A stretch of DNA of 64,000 nucleotides from Nissolia schottii. Taxonomy: Eukaryota > Streptophyta > Magnoliopsida > Fabales > Fabaceae. Below the pieces are notes generated by a model, which saw only the letters and a program-made list of their open reading frames with translations, searched no databases and was not told where the DNA came from. The position numbers were made by a program, and so were the translations under genes. Where the stretch lies: contig QANU01033113.1 in assembly GCA_003254905.1 (NCBI GenBank), positions 271,262 through 335,261 on the forward strand. Direction: 5' to 3'. This document shows positions 1 to 11,939 of the stretch, in pieces (within the stretch, counting starts at the first letter, position 1; each line of letters opens with the position of its first letter).

Positions 1-3000
1 CACTTCACCTCACTCAAAAGCACCATATGCTAAAGATGTTTTAATGGCAGGTGACTTGATAGATGGTCCTTTTCTCTCTTTCTTCTGGGAGGGGGAGTTG
101 GTAAAAAGGGTCAATGCACACTAAAAACCAGAAGTAGACTATGTGCTCTAAATGAATATAGCTAGATACTGCATTTCTACAATGGCTAGAGCACACCCAT
201 GTGATGGCAAACTATTAACTTTGCAGAGTGAAACTTCCATGTGTTGAACAATCAATGGCCAATAACTAAGGTATATATACAACAACGCATGCACCATCTT
301 TCTCGTGACCAAAGTTATGGTTGAAATATTTCCTAAAGTAAGAAAATGGTCATGAAGTGCTATTACAAATGTCACATGGTGAATGGTGATTATAGACTGC
401 GAGTTTCTCTGTTTGTTCACCAGGACAAATTAAGTCCACAAATTAAAAGAAAGGAAACTCAGTAAATTGTGTCACTTCATGGCCACATACACATTCCTAG
501 CTAAATTCCAGGGAGTAACATCATGATCAATCTCAAAATAATTTCATGTGTGTGTGATGGAATCAATCCACCTTTTCATTTATGGGACCAACCACAAGCA
601 ATAGGAGTATGGGTTCTAGGCAAGTGGTACAAACTGTGATCTACTTTTTCTAGTTGTGTTTTCTAATGGTTGCAATATACCCTCCTATAATGCTTTCGAT
701 ATTAATAGTATCAAAAAGTAGCTAAATAGCTTTATTAGATATGGTATCTAGTTATCTACTAGACTACTACTACTTCCATTCGCTTATATTTCAAATAGAA
801 CAATGTTAATTGTCTGTTTTTTTTTTTTTTGTGATATTTAAAAGGACACTTTCAAATGTTTCTTGAAAAAAGGTTGAGAGTAAATCTCAACTTTTTTTAA
901 CCTTAAGAGATATTCATTGTGGTTTTTTAAAGATGTTTTAATGAAGTGGAACGCACAGTGTTAATCTTACAAATGCTAGTGTCCATTTCCTTTAATGGAT
1001 ATTGGTCTCTCAAGAACCACTAAAAGCTATTTTTATTTTGTAGGTAAATTGCACATACCATCCCTAAAATTTATCAAAATTGCACTCTATTTTAAACTAT
1101 GTGCAAAATAAATGGTATGTTTACATGAATGTCAAAATTGCACTTACACTCTTTACTTTGTTGCATCCCATACCATTTCTTATTTCCCATATTTTGGGTT
1201 ACAATCTTCAATCACCATCCTTTCAATCTAAATTTATTTATCTTAATTTAGACTATAAAGCATGTATAATTGATGGTGTTGGCACTTAAGAAGTGATTTG
1301 AGATTCAAATAATATGTCGTTACTTTTACTTTCTCATTTCTAGTTGATTGTGTTACTGTTCCTCTATTCTACTTTTTTTTTCCTTTGATTGTTGATTGTT
1401 TACAAGTGTAACGGTGAAAATATATAATAAGGGTATGACTAAAATCATTAAAAGGATTTTTAAGGATAGTGAAAAGGTCGAAAGAGAAAGTTTTATTGAT
1501 GCGATCAAAGACAAGTTTACCGAGAAGTTTATGATGGAGAATTTTAGTTGACCATGAATGGTGAAGGAGGGTAGAATCAACCAAATGAGCGAGCATCCGA
1601 AGGAAATATTTCTTGAGAAACGTTTTCCTTAAGGAAAGTTAATGGATGACCATGAAGAATTTGAGAGTAATAAATAATACCAATGGATCGACTCAGATGG
1701 ATGATCATAGGCGACCCCACTCAAAACTTGAATGAAATCTAAATGTTAAACAGGGGGTTTCAACCTTTCAAACCGCCCAGGCACAACAAGTTGAAAAGGA
1801 AGCCATGGATTCTGTGTCTCTCCTCTTTTCTATTCTCTCCCCCTTTAGGCCCCTAGACTTCTCTGTCTTGGGTTGGACCGAACATAGGACCTCATGATTG
1901 ATCGCTATCCGCTATCTCTCTTCCCAATGCTTACTTCTTTAATCCTAAGACAAACAAAACTCTCTTTTGGTTCCCCTTAGCTTTAGCTATCATATGTAGG
2001 TCCTAAAAGGGTGCAGAGGGTAAGGGTTTTAGGCTAGTGGAGAGATGATTTATGCAGGTTCATAAGAAACCCTCTTTCTGAGTCCTGCCATGGGCTAAGC
2101 GCGTCTTCTAAGATAACAATTCTAAGGCTTAAGGATTGACCAAGGGTCTTGGGATGATCACTTTGATATTTGGGAGCATAAGGATAGAATCCAAAGCCCC
2201 CTAATCCAAATCCTCTCATAGTTCCCCTCTTGCTCTTTGTGTGGGTTCATCAAGGGTACATGCCTTTTCCTTGACCCCTACATCAAGAGCAAGTGTTACT
2301 ATTGTTAGTTTAGAAAATGTTCTTAATTGAATGTTACAAGTGGGTCTGCATCACAAGGTGATGATTTTTTTTACTAAGAACAAGGGAAGGAATTATATAA
2401 ATTAAAAAAAATCATAGGTGACATAAGAAATCAAAGTACAAATTAAGTAGAATCAATTTGAATATCAAGTATTTATTAATTTATTGTAATAATTAATGAA
2501 TTCTTTTATAATTGAATGTGATTTATTTAAAATAGATATTTATTAATAAATATTATTATAAGTTAATCAATTAATTAATTATTTTAATTTAATTTATTTA
2601 TTAAATTATTTATTAATATTACTTTTTAAAAAGTTTATTATTTATATTTAATAAAATAAAATAAAATCATTGAAAAAGATTTTATACGTCAAAAACAAAT
2701 AAAGTTTTATCATATCTATTGAGACATAATTAAATTATTCATCATTTTGATATATAAGACATCTTGATGAATAAATTTATACCACACGTTGATCGCTTTA
2801 AACAACTAATAAATTTATTACATATCGTATGCGCCAAACAGCCCTAAAATTGCCAGCAAAAACATGTAGCGTGGAAGGTTAAAATTCTTTACCTTTTTTT
2901 TTTCTTCAGGAAGTAAAATTATCTGCCATTTAAAAGTAACAGAAGATATTGACTAAAATATCTTGAGAGAATCCAATCCACTAATAAGACATCTCTAACT

Positions 3001-6000
3001 CAAGAAATCTAATCCGCCGCCAACGCTCCTTTGCCTTCAGCGCCGCCCGCAGCAAGTCCGAGCAGCAGTAGCCGCCATGGCCGCCTAGACAATCGACGAG
3101 CCACATCGCCGGCCGCCGCTCACCACCACGTGCTTGCATTGATCTTCTTCCACTGCCCGCCATCAATCCATGGCCGCCAAAACACCCCTTTTTCGTTGTT
3201 ACCTTCTTAAACCAAAATTCCTAGCCCCATTTCTCCTTCTCTGTTTTTACAACAGCTAAATTCATCTTTTTTTGAAAAAAAAAAAAAAAAAAGGAAATTT
3301 GAACTAAACGAGACTTGAATGTTGAATCCATGAGTTGACGGTGAGGGAAGGAGTTAAAGTTTGGGGAGAAGTGGTGGGCCAACTTTTTTTATTTTTTATT
3401 TTTACAGAAATAATAAAAAATAAATAAAAGATTAACATGATTAATTTTGTTAGAGTTAAATTTTAAAATTTAAATTTAATTGCTAGGTCTCATTATTACA
3501 TGACGTCTTACAAGTGGAATGAACATATTTTTAAGTGGCAAATCATGATCACTTAAAAATTTTCCTCCAACTCTGTCAGGGCAACTAAGAGGATATGCCT
3601 TATCTTCTCAAATAAGTACAAGCCAAGGAAATTCAGTACGACTTGAGGGCCAAACTTTGTTAGATATGATTAGAATATTGATACTCAGCCATTCAGATTT
3701 TAAGAGCCAAAATTGACTATCTAATTTTTGTAGGCACGAGTAGCATTCTAGAGTGAATGATTTCTAATTGTTCGGTTGTGATGGTTTTCAATTAGAGTTA
3801 GGTTCAACTAAAGCATCATATTCAAATTATTATTATTATGATCATTTTTATTTTCTTTTATTTATTGTTTTTATGGTCCATCGCTCTTCCACATTGTCGT
3901 TTGTCCCAAGCTCGTTGACATGCACAAGTCTGAAGGTAGGTCCAACATTAAGTAATGAAATACTGTAATTAAAATTGTAGCAAATAACTCTCAGAATGAG
4001 TTCCAATGGAGTTAGATGGAAGATGTAACATGTCAACAGAAGTCTACCACAAAGAAAGGTGGTGTGTTATTTGAATTAATGAAGTGTGATACACCGCATC
4101 AATTCACCTCCTATTTATTTATTAGATTAGATTTTAATGAAGTTCACGTCTCTGGATAGGTGTGGCACGTCGTTAGGGTGAAGGGGACTATGCCCCACTA
4201 AAAAATTGAATTTCTTTTTTATATTAATATCTAATTAAGGAATTTTTTCAAATTTTATTTTACATTTATACTATAAAAGGATAGAAAAATACCGGACTAT
4301 ACATATTTGACTCCCCTCAAGTTTTGATACTTATACTACACTATCAATTAGAATAGATAACTCACTTTTACTGTAAGTTCAAAAAAAATTACATCAATTT
4401 ATTCCTATAACTGAGTCATATACAATTGATTTTAATATCAGACTTTTTTTTGTTCAATCATTAATATGTAACTAAATTAATGTGAAAATTCAAATTATCA
4501 TGAGTAAATTGATGTTATCTTTAAAATATTAAGGCAAAAAAGTGATAAATTTAGCTGTTGAATTTTGGTTCATGAAATGTCATTAATAGTGGATGAATAG
4601 TCAATTAACACAGTATTCCACACCCGATAAATACAAACAATATTTTTTTAAATGAAAAAAAAAGGCGGAAGTTGAAACAGGTGAGTGGATATAGATGAAA
4701 TGGACAAGCCAAATCAATTCTGCGTCATTTGCATAAAATGTGTAGACACCTAATTCGATATATGGCGATACAGAACAAATAAGTGTTGATTTTGACTATA
4801 TAAATGTATGTCATGTTAGCTAAGAATTGATCTATACTTTTAGTAAATAAAATAAGTCAATTTGACACTGGTTTAATTGAATTTTACACTTATTTTACCT
4901 GCAATTACAAATGATCATGTACCAATAATGAAACTGATATTGGAATTGGAACTGTTCCAACAGGAACAAAAGTTAGGGGTATGGAAAATGGGAACTCTTT
5001 GTGTGGTCCGAAACCCCAAAACGGGAGTGGAGAGGGTCGTGAACAAAACTGGCCTTCCAAGTGCTAAAGATATTGGGGGGAAAGAGGGTGGGGGGGGGGG
5101 GCATGAGAACTCAATTAAGGGCTGAAATACAATGTAGTACAGCACAATGGGGGCCACGGATTCCTATGAGTGGTCCCTGTTATTAGGACACCTGATAGTA
5201 CGTTTAGGGAATCATATTGGCAAGGAAACAAGAAAGGGAGCATGTTGAACAAAGACAAAATGGAATACAAGCAGAGCATGGATACGCATGGACTAAGGGG
5301 TTAGTCCAAGCCACATGGTTCGACTTGACTGACTCTGGCTTAGATTCAAATGCTAGTGCATTTTCTTATAGGGCTTTTGATACGTCAAAAAATACAAAAA
5401 CAATAATTAAGCCTTGCCCTATCATGTGCAGTCGGATATATGGATCAAACGACAATTGATACAATGGCTCTTGCTTATTTGATACTAGCCATACAACGCA
5501 TTGCTTTTGAGCAACGACCTAACATTAGCGTTAAACCATCGTTGATCCATGTCATAAAGATTCGACAAAGTTTTATGTTGTCATTGGTTGTGAAAGGCAT
5601 AACACAACCCTCCTCTTTTATCCAAGCTTGGGACTGACTATGAAAAAGATTTTCAACAAAGCAAAACATAGGTAGGGTTAGTGTTCTTAATACATATAAT
5701 TGGGGGGGAGGAATGTGATTTGTACTGCATTATGAAATATTCTTTATGGAACATATTGATGTGTCCTTTAAACATTGGTTGAGAAAGCCTCACTCACATT
5801 TTCTCCAAACCAATGTTTAAAACATATTTTAATGTATTCTTTCAAATGTTTCACAAAGTAATACAAATAACATTATTCGATAATGGTAAAGCTAGTATTT
5901 AGTTACGAACTTAACTTTAGACCAAAGTCAATCAAGAAGGAAGCAACAAAAACCAAATTGTCTTGTTAGGTAGAGTTGGCTTTGTAGATCAAACCGTGTC

Positions 6001-8640
6001 ATGATCATATCATAAACCACAACTACTCAAGACTCAAGAAAATTAAAAAAAGAAACAAAAAATTAGTAGGAAAACGTTGTCTAATTTTTCGAGGAAAAAA
6101 AAAATTAAGTACCAAGATTTGATTTGAAAGGGAATCTTACCCACAACTAGGTGGACCTTGATCATGAGTAAATATATATTGTGTGATAGTAGAAGGCACA
6201 AAAGGATAAGAAGAATGGAATTGTCTTCCACTACTAGTGCAGGCCAAAGAACCTAAAATTTACGTTGTTTTTTTTCCACTCTTTTGCGACAAGGATGCTT
6301 TATTCCCTAATAACCTACTCTGTGAATTTCTTCATTGGCATCATTAACCAAAGTCCTTTAGATAATACGGGTCAAAAAAATGTTCCCTGCCAAACCTTGA
6401 ATGTCAAATTAGGTATTAGCCAAGCTGTGATACTGACATTACTTATTTATTATATTTACTGTCCCTGACTTATGTAACTTTCATTCAAAACTACTAATAT
6501 GAGTGCACCTAAAAACAGAAGTGGCTGGTGACTACTCTCTCAGTGACTAATTACATGATTGCTAGCCAACGCAAGCAGCCCCCACAAGAGCAAAATTATT
6601 TACATATTCTCAGCAAAATATATAAGTTCTTATTCTGTATTAATTAGGTTGCACACAGCAAAAAGAAAAGCAAATTATTTGTGCACTTGAAAATTAGACA
6701 TATCATAAAACATAATACAGAGAGAACTATGCAAATTCTTGGTTTTCTTCTCTCAACATCCACCGTCGCCTTAGAGTTCGTGAGTTTTGTGTGTTTATAC
6801 TCTGCTATGTCTATCTCTATAGGATGTTTACGTTTCTTTTTTTTTCTTTTTAATGCAGAAGTAACAGCACAAGAGCAAAGCAAAACGTTTTTCTTACTTC
6901 TATACCATCCAAGAACTGGCTCTTAAATGATACGACAGCAATGGCCTTGTTGTGATGCTTGCTGGTGCACAATCTATCCATATCGCCATGTGCAGATTTT
7001 ATATGTTTTATTTTATTGTGACATTGAGCAGATTATTTAATACGGTTGTTCCCCAGCCATGCATAATTTAGGTGGACATATCTATAGAAAGGTTGGTAAA
7101 AACTCCCGAAGGACAAGCCTACCCATGGTTTTAAGAAATTTTATAGAGATGCGTGTATATATGTGCATCTGACTCTAGCCTATGTTAAGATAATAACAAC
7201 AGTTAACAATACTGAGTTGTAACTAGTTGGATCCACCTTTTTAAAAAGTAAAAAATAAAAATAAAAAAATTGTTAGAAGGTTTCTTTTTCTGTAGTGGCT
7301 TGGATAAAATCTGTTTAATTTTGGAATTTACCAATCATACAAGGGCAAGAAAGTTGAGTTTTCGATCCTTATTGCCCAATTCCTGCCAACACTCTTTTTA
7401 CAAAGGGCGAATAGGAAGGATGCACCCCTCATGAGGCTGGGTAATGAGTTTAATAGCTCCTCCAATCACATTTTATAATACAGATATTTAAACACTCAAA
7501 ATCGACTTGCGGTGGTAATTGCAGTTCAAATAATTGTGTTGAATGCAATGTTAACCGTTGAGCATGAATTTTTAATGTTAGAGAAGGCGATACATGAAAT
7601 ACTATCACAACATGTCTATTTGAGTGTTTATACACTATAAACTTACAAATAACATTTTTTTTATTTATTAAAAGAGAAATATTTTGTGTACAATAAAAGA
7701 GTGTATAATTACTTCTAACCACGTTAAATATGATTTTTCGGTCTCCTTTTTTTCACTCTCCCTCAAAGCCATGCTCTTCTTCTTTCTTTCTTTCTTTTTA
7801 CCTCATTTTTTTTCTCTCTTTTTCCACACTCTCCCTACATTTTTTTTCTTTCAATTTTTTCACTTGTAACCTCTATTTATTTTTTATTTTGCATATTTTC
7901 TTTTTCTCTCTTACTCTTTTCCTATTCTATTTTTTTGTTTCTTACTCTTTTCTTCATTTTTGCTATTTTTTTTGTTCGTATTTATTTTTTTTTTCTTCTT
8001 AAGATGTTATGGAGAATATAGACAAAGACATTCTTAAACAATGAGGAAGCTTTTAAGGTGAACAAGATGTTAACCGTGGAGCATTTAGTGGCCAAAATGT
8101 CGATTTTCTACGTATTTGGTACTTTGAGAGGTTTTATTTTAGGTGTTCCTTAATTTGCTTGAATTGAGTACTCTTTTTCCTCTTTTAAAAAGCAATGGAC
8201 TTTTTTTTTTTATGGGTTCCCTGGGAGGTTTTTAATCAAGCCTTTTCCTTACTTGCTGCGTGTTCGCCGGGCAAGGGGCTAGGTAGAGGGTAGTTTTGCT
8301 TTTCGGTGGGGTGGGGTGTGGGCGTTTCTATTGGGTCGTGCATTTTTTTGCATATAGCTAAACATAAAAAAAAAGTGTGTTCATCTATTTTGTAATGTTT
8401 ATTTATGAGAAAGTATAAATACACGCATGTTAGAATGTAAGTGAAAAAGCAGGAGGGCGGCATTTTATTTAACTTGCTGTGTATTTTCACCTTTGTCCAT
8501 CAATTCTATAATCTTTGTTGATTATCTCAAAAACGCAAACGCACACACGTATGCGTAGTATTAGAATTATTAGAATGACCTTAAAACTTACAAGGACCAA
8601 TCTCGGTTCCCTCCCATGTTCCTTAAGACCCCACACACCA
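1..8640. other. AT-rich intergenic spacer without a supported gene
   Basis: No reading frame here shows a recognisable domain, and all open frames are under about 90 codons and have low-complexity or biased composition. Visible structure is limited to a short hairpin near 868-900, a very AT-rich block at about 2460-2830, a GC-rich island at about 3010-3180, a small inverted repeat at about 5770-5820, and a long pyrimidine-rich tract at about 7740-8000. I see no promoter or splice pattern that assembles into a gene. Confidence 0.6.
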
Positions 8641-8657
8641 AAGAGGCACTCACTCTG

Positions 8658-8665
8658 TATATAAT
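8658..8665 (+). promoter_or_regulatory. TATA box of the WD40 gene
   Basis: TATATAAT lies 82 bp upstream of the WD40 start codon. A transcription start about 25-35 bp downstream would give a 5'UTR of roughly 45-55 nt that still contains the start-stop upstream ORF at 8731-8736. The position is inferred from sequence only. Confidence 0.5.
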
Positions 8666-8730
8666 ATTACGCTTATTTCGCTTTCTGCACACCATTTACT
8701 TCACTCACCCCCCCCCCTCTTTTTCACAGC

Positions 8731-8736
8731 ATGTGA
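8731..8736 (+). promoter_or_regulatory. minimal start-stop upstream ORF (ATG TGA) before the WD40 start
   Basis: An ATG immediately followed by TGA sits three bases before the main ATG at 8740. A ribosome starting here would terminate at once, almost on top of the main initiation codon. Start-stop elements of this type are known to stall ribosomes in plants: the AUG-UAA elements of Arabidopsis NIP5;1 are boron-responsive. Function here is inference. It would be absent from the mRNA if the CACAG just before it were used as a splice acceptor or transcription started further downstream. Confidence 0.5.
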
Positions 8737-8739
8737 ATC

Positions 8740-9882
8740 ATGGAATACCATCAGTGGCAGCGATCACACAGCAGCTCCTCCTCCTCGTCTCACTCTAACC
8801 ACCACCACCAGCCAGGGCCAGCTGCCTTCCACCACTGCCTGGCAACCCTCAGAGGCCGCAACAGCACCTCCTACACATCCTCCCTGGCCCTCAACGGCAA
8901 GTTCCTCTACGCGGGATCATCCGACAGAGAAATCAGCTCGTGGAACCGCCACGAGCACGAGCAGCACTCGGCTTCAGCCGCCGGGAAGGGCGCCGTGAAG
9001 TCGCTGGTGATTCAATCGGACAGGCTCTTCAGCGCCCACCAAGACCACAAAATCCGGGTCTGGAGAATCAGCCAGAGCCCGCAGGACCCTGACCAGCAGC
9101 AGCACACCCGGGTGGCCACCCTGCCCACGCTCGGCGACCGCGCCGCCAAGGTGCTGCTCCCCAAGAACCACGTCCAAATCCGGCGCCACAAGAAGCGCAC
9201 GTGGGTGCATCACGTGGACGCGGTCTCTGCTCTGGCCCTGTCCACGGACGGCGCCCTGCTCTACTCCGTCTCGTGGGACAGGACGATCAAAATCTGGCGA
9301 ACCAGGGACTTCACGTGCCTGGAGTCGGTCGGCAACGCGCACGACGACGCCATCAACGCCGTCGCGGTCTCCCGCTGCGGCCGCGTCTACAGCGGGTCGG
9401 CGGACAAGACGATCAAGGTGTGGGAGAGGGGCGAGGGGGAGAAGAAGCACGCCCTGGTGGACACCTTGGAGAGGCACAAGTCCGGCATCAATGCCTTGGC
9501 CTTGAGCGGGGACGAGTCCCTGCTGTACTCCGGCGCGTGCGACCGGTCTATACTGGTCTGGGAGAAGGGCGGAGACCGCGGCGGAATGGCGGTGGTGGGG
9601 GCGCTGAGAGGGCACACCAAGTCCATACTGTGCTTGGCCGTGGTGTCTGATTTGGTGTGCAGCGGTTCTGCGGATAAAACAATTCGGGTTTGGAGGGGGT
9701 TTCATGGGGAATATTCTTGTCTGGCTGTTTTAGAAGGCCATTTGGGTCCAATTAAGTGCCTTGGTGCGGTGGTTGATCATTGTAACTCATCCGACTCCCA
9801 AGCATCTTTTCTACTCTATAGTGGCAGCTTGGACTGCAACATTAAGGTTTGGCAGATTTTTGTACCTACCCTTAATTTTTAA
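8740..9882 (+). CDS. WD40 repeat protein, JINGUBANG-like, intronless
   Basis: A 380-residue protein almost entirely made of a seven-bladed WD40 propeller. The blades end in recognisable W-containing strands: DREISSW, DHKIRVW, DRTIKIW, DKTIKVW, DRSILVW, DKTIRVW and DCNIKVW, each preceded by a His/Ser-Gly type turn. The first ~30 residues are a disordered Ser/His-rich leader. WD40 propellers are protein-interaction scaffolds without enzymatic activity. The intronless layout, length and LYSGSADKTIKVW-type blades match the plant JINGUBANG-like group, whose Arabidopsis founder restrains pollen germination. Whether this copy shares that role cannot be told from sequence. The start is the ATG after the 5' TATA box and is preceded by a start-stop uORF. 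The coding part is strikingly GC-rich and C-ending in codon use compared with the AT-rich flanks, and a large antisense open frame is only its shadow. Confidence 0.9.
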   Translation: MEYHQWQRSHSSSSSSSHSNHHHQPGPAAFHHCLATLRGRNSTSYTSSLALNGKFLYAGSSDREISSWNRHEHEQHSASAAGKGAVKSLVIQSDRLFSAHQDHKIRVWRISQSPQDPDQQQHTRVATLPTLGDRAAKVLLPKNHVQIRRHKKRTWVHHVDAVSALALSTDGALLYSVSWDRTIKIWRTRDFTCLESVGNAHDDAINAVAVSRCGRVYSGSADKTIKVWERGEGEKKHALVDTLERHKSGINALALSGDESLLYSGACDRSILVWEKGGDRGGMAVVGALRGHTKSILCLAVVSDLVCSGSADKTIRVWRGFHGEYSCLAVLEGHLGPIKCLGAVVDHCNSSDSQASFLLYSGSLDCNIKVWQIFVPTLNF

Positions 9883-11140
9883 TTTGTCTTTTAAAAGATT
9901 AGCATAGTTCCCCCCCCCCCCTTGGGTTCATTAGAAGAACCATCTCATGTGCTAGTGTAGTAATCTTCAAGGCTATTGCGTGTGTAGATTAATTTATCTT
10001 GTGCTAAGAAAAGACTATGATCCAGTTGTTAACTGGAAAAGCCCTTTGCGAAAATTAATGGACCGAGTGCGAGTAAAATACGGTTCTGTGGCTCGTTAAG
10101 CAGCACAATTTTAGTTACATGTGAGAGACGCATAATTCACATGGTGGGCCATTGATGAATCAGGAAAACTAAGAAAGAAAGAAAGAAAGAAAAACAAAAG
10201 GAGAAATGGATGGTGGCGATGAGAGTTAAGTTGACGCAAAAGAGATTAACATGATCACAGTAACATTATGTAAACTTCATATGATAATCATTAATTATAA
10301 AGTGATATGATATTTTATGCATGCCGAGGAAGCAAGAATCAAAGTAAGGATTCATCCATAATTGCGGCTAGTTGTTTCAGCTTATCTTAAGATAAGCTTA
10401 TGGATTGTCGCATAAAAGTTCCTCAACAGGTACTTGTCACTCCTTTCTTTGTGCATCCTTATCAAACATATAAGATCTTCCAACCATCCCACTTCTTAAT
10501 TGATATTAGGTTAACTAAGCTACTTTAAAAATATGGAAAGGGACACAATAGACACAATGCATACACTGAAAATTTCACACAAAAATTAAAAAGACCAACA
10601 TATCACTATGAATCATAACAAGTAACTCTTTTATAACAGATAAATTGATAGAGTATACTTTGAATTTTGTACCATAAGTGGTTGACTACAAAAACCATGT
10701 GTGAGGTCGTGCACACTGTACAGGAAACCAATCACCATTTAAAAAAAGAAAAAAAAAGTGTACTCAAATTGAAAATCGTTCCTTGTTGAAACTAAACTTG
10801 TGGAGATCCACGCAATCCAGCATATAAGAAGACAAACAGACATTCATCCACAAGGGTCAAATCACCCTTTACTTCTTTCCAAAACTGGAAAATTTTTGGC
10901 ATATCTGATTATTCATGTTATATGTAAGGTATATTAATTTTAACTATACATGTATGCATTTGTGTGTACAAATGTAGAGAAGAAGCTAACAGCGAGGCAG
11001 CGAAAAATGCCTACCGTCATCATAGCCATTCATCCCAAATCCAGTTGGGGACTGCTCTAAAACACATAAATCATCATAGGAAGATGCTCCCATCTAATTA
11101 TTGTCTTATAAAATAAAAAAAGGTGTTAGTGAAAAGCAAC
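9883..11140. other. intergenic spacer downstream of the WD40 gene
   Basis: This AT-rich stretch presumably contains the WD40 3'UTR. It carries a C homopolymer just after the stop (about 9910-9921), a short GAAA-type microsatellite near 10168-10190 and a perfect 20-bp palindrome at 10379-10398. No gene is visible. Confidence 0.5.
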
Positions 11141-11149
11141 TACATATAA

Positions 11150-11640
11150 GGTTCTCAAACTCAAGAGTTTAAGTAAACTCGAATTATAAACTCGTAAGAG
11201 TTTACGTATGTAAAAATATATATTATAAGTAATATAATTAGAAACTAAACATGATTAAATTTTGTATTCATAATTAACATTGAATAATGTTAACTTTAAA
11301 ATAAAATAAAAAAAAATATCATAAAATATACCTTAATGCATGACACTTGGTTATGTCATACTTTATTTTGTACATGTATTACTTTATAATTTGATAAAAC
11401 ATAGCTCAATTATGATAAATATATTAAATAGGCTTAGTAAACTCAATATATATTGTCTAACACACACAAAGTCAACTAAGTATCTAAAAAAGTTACCAAA
11501 TTTATACATCTTGAAGTAAACTTGTAAACTCGTAGGTAAATTTTAACTCGTAAACTCGCTAGTAAAATCGAGAGTTTACTTAAACTCGTACGAGTTTACT
11601 TAAACTCGTACGAGTTTACCAAAAAAGAATTTACTTATCA
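11150..11640. repeat. palindromic AAACTCG repeat cluster (MITE-like)
   Basis: The motif TAAACTCG and its complement CGAGTTTA occur many times at both ends of this block: near 11160-11205 in both orientations, and near 11515-11620, including two copies of AAACTCGTACGAGTTTAC. The middle is AT-rich. The arrangement of inverted motifs at both edges resembles a non-autonomous fold-back element. The exact ends and a target duplication were not resolved. Confidence 0.5.
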
Positions 11641-11939
11641 CCATGGTGTTCGCCTAACCAATTCAAAAATTGAGTATTAAAATTCTGCTTGAAGGCTGCC
11701 ATTGGGATATCACATCGTTGAAGAGACGGAGGGGTCGGCGGAACAAGAAAAAAACCCTACGTGGCCACATGACCAAAGAAATGTGGCATGGGCGCATGAG
11801 TAAAGAAATCCTGTGATAGTGCATGACCAAAGAAATATGACGGGGGTGGGGCGCATAAGCAAAGAAATCATGTAGGCCGGCATGATCAAAGAAATCCTAC
11901 AGTGGGGGTGCATGACCATGTAGCAGCGAGGGAAAATGT

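Noticed and set aside
7740..8002. Phe/Ser-rich open frames
   Set aside because: Pure pyrimidine-tract artefacts with no domain.
8974..9705. 243-codon open frame antisense to the WD40 gene
   Set aside because: It is a composition shadow of a GC-rich coding exon; no domain and no promoter.
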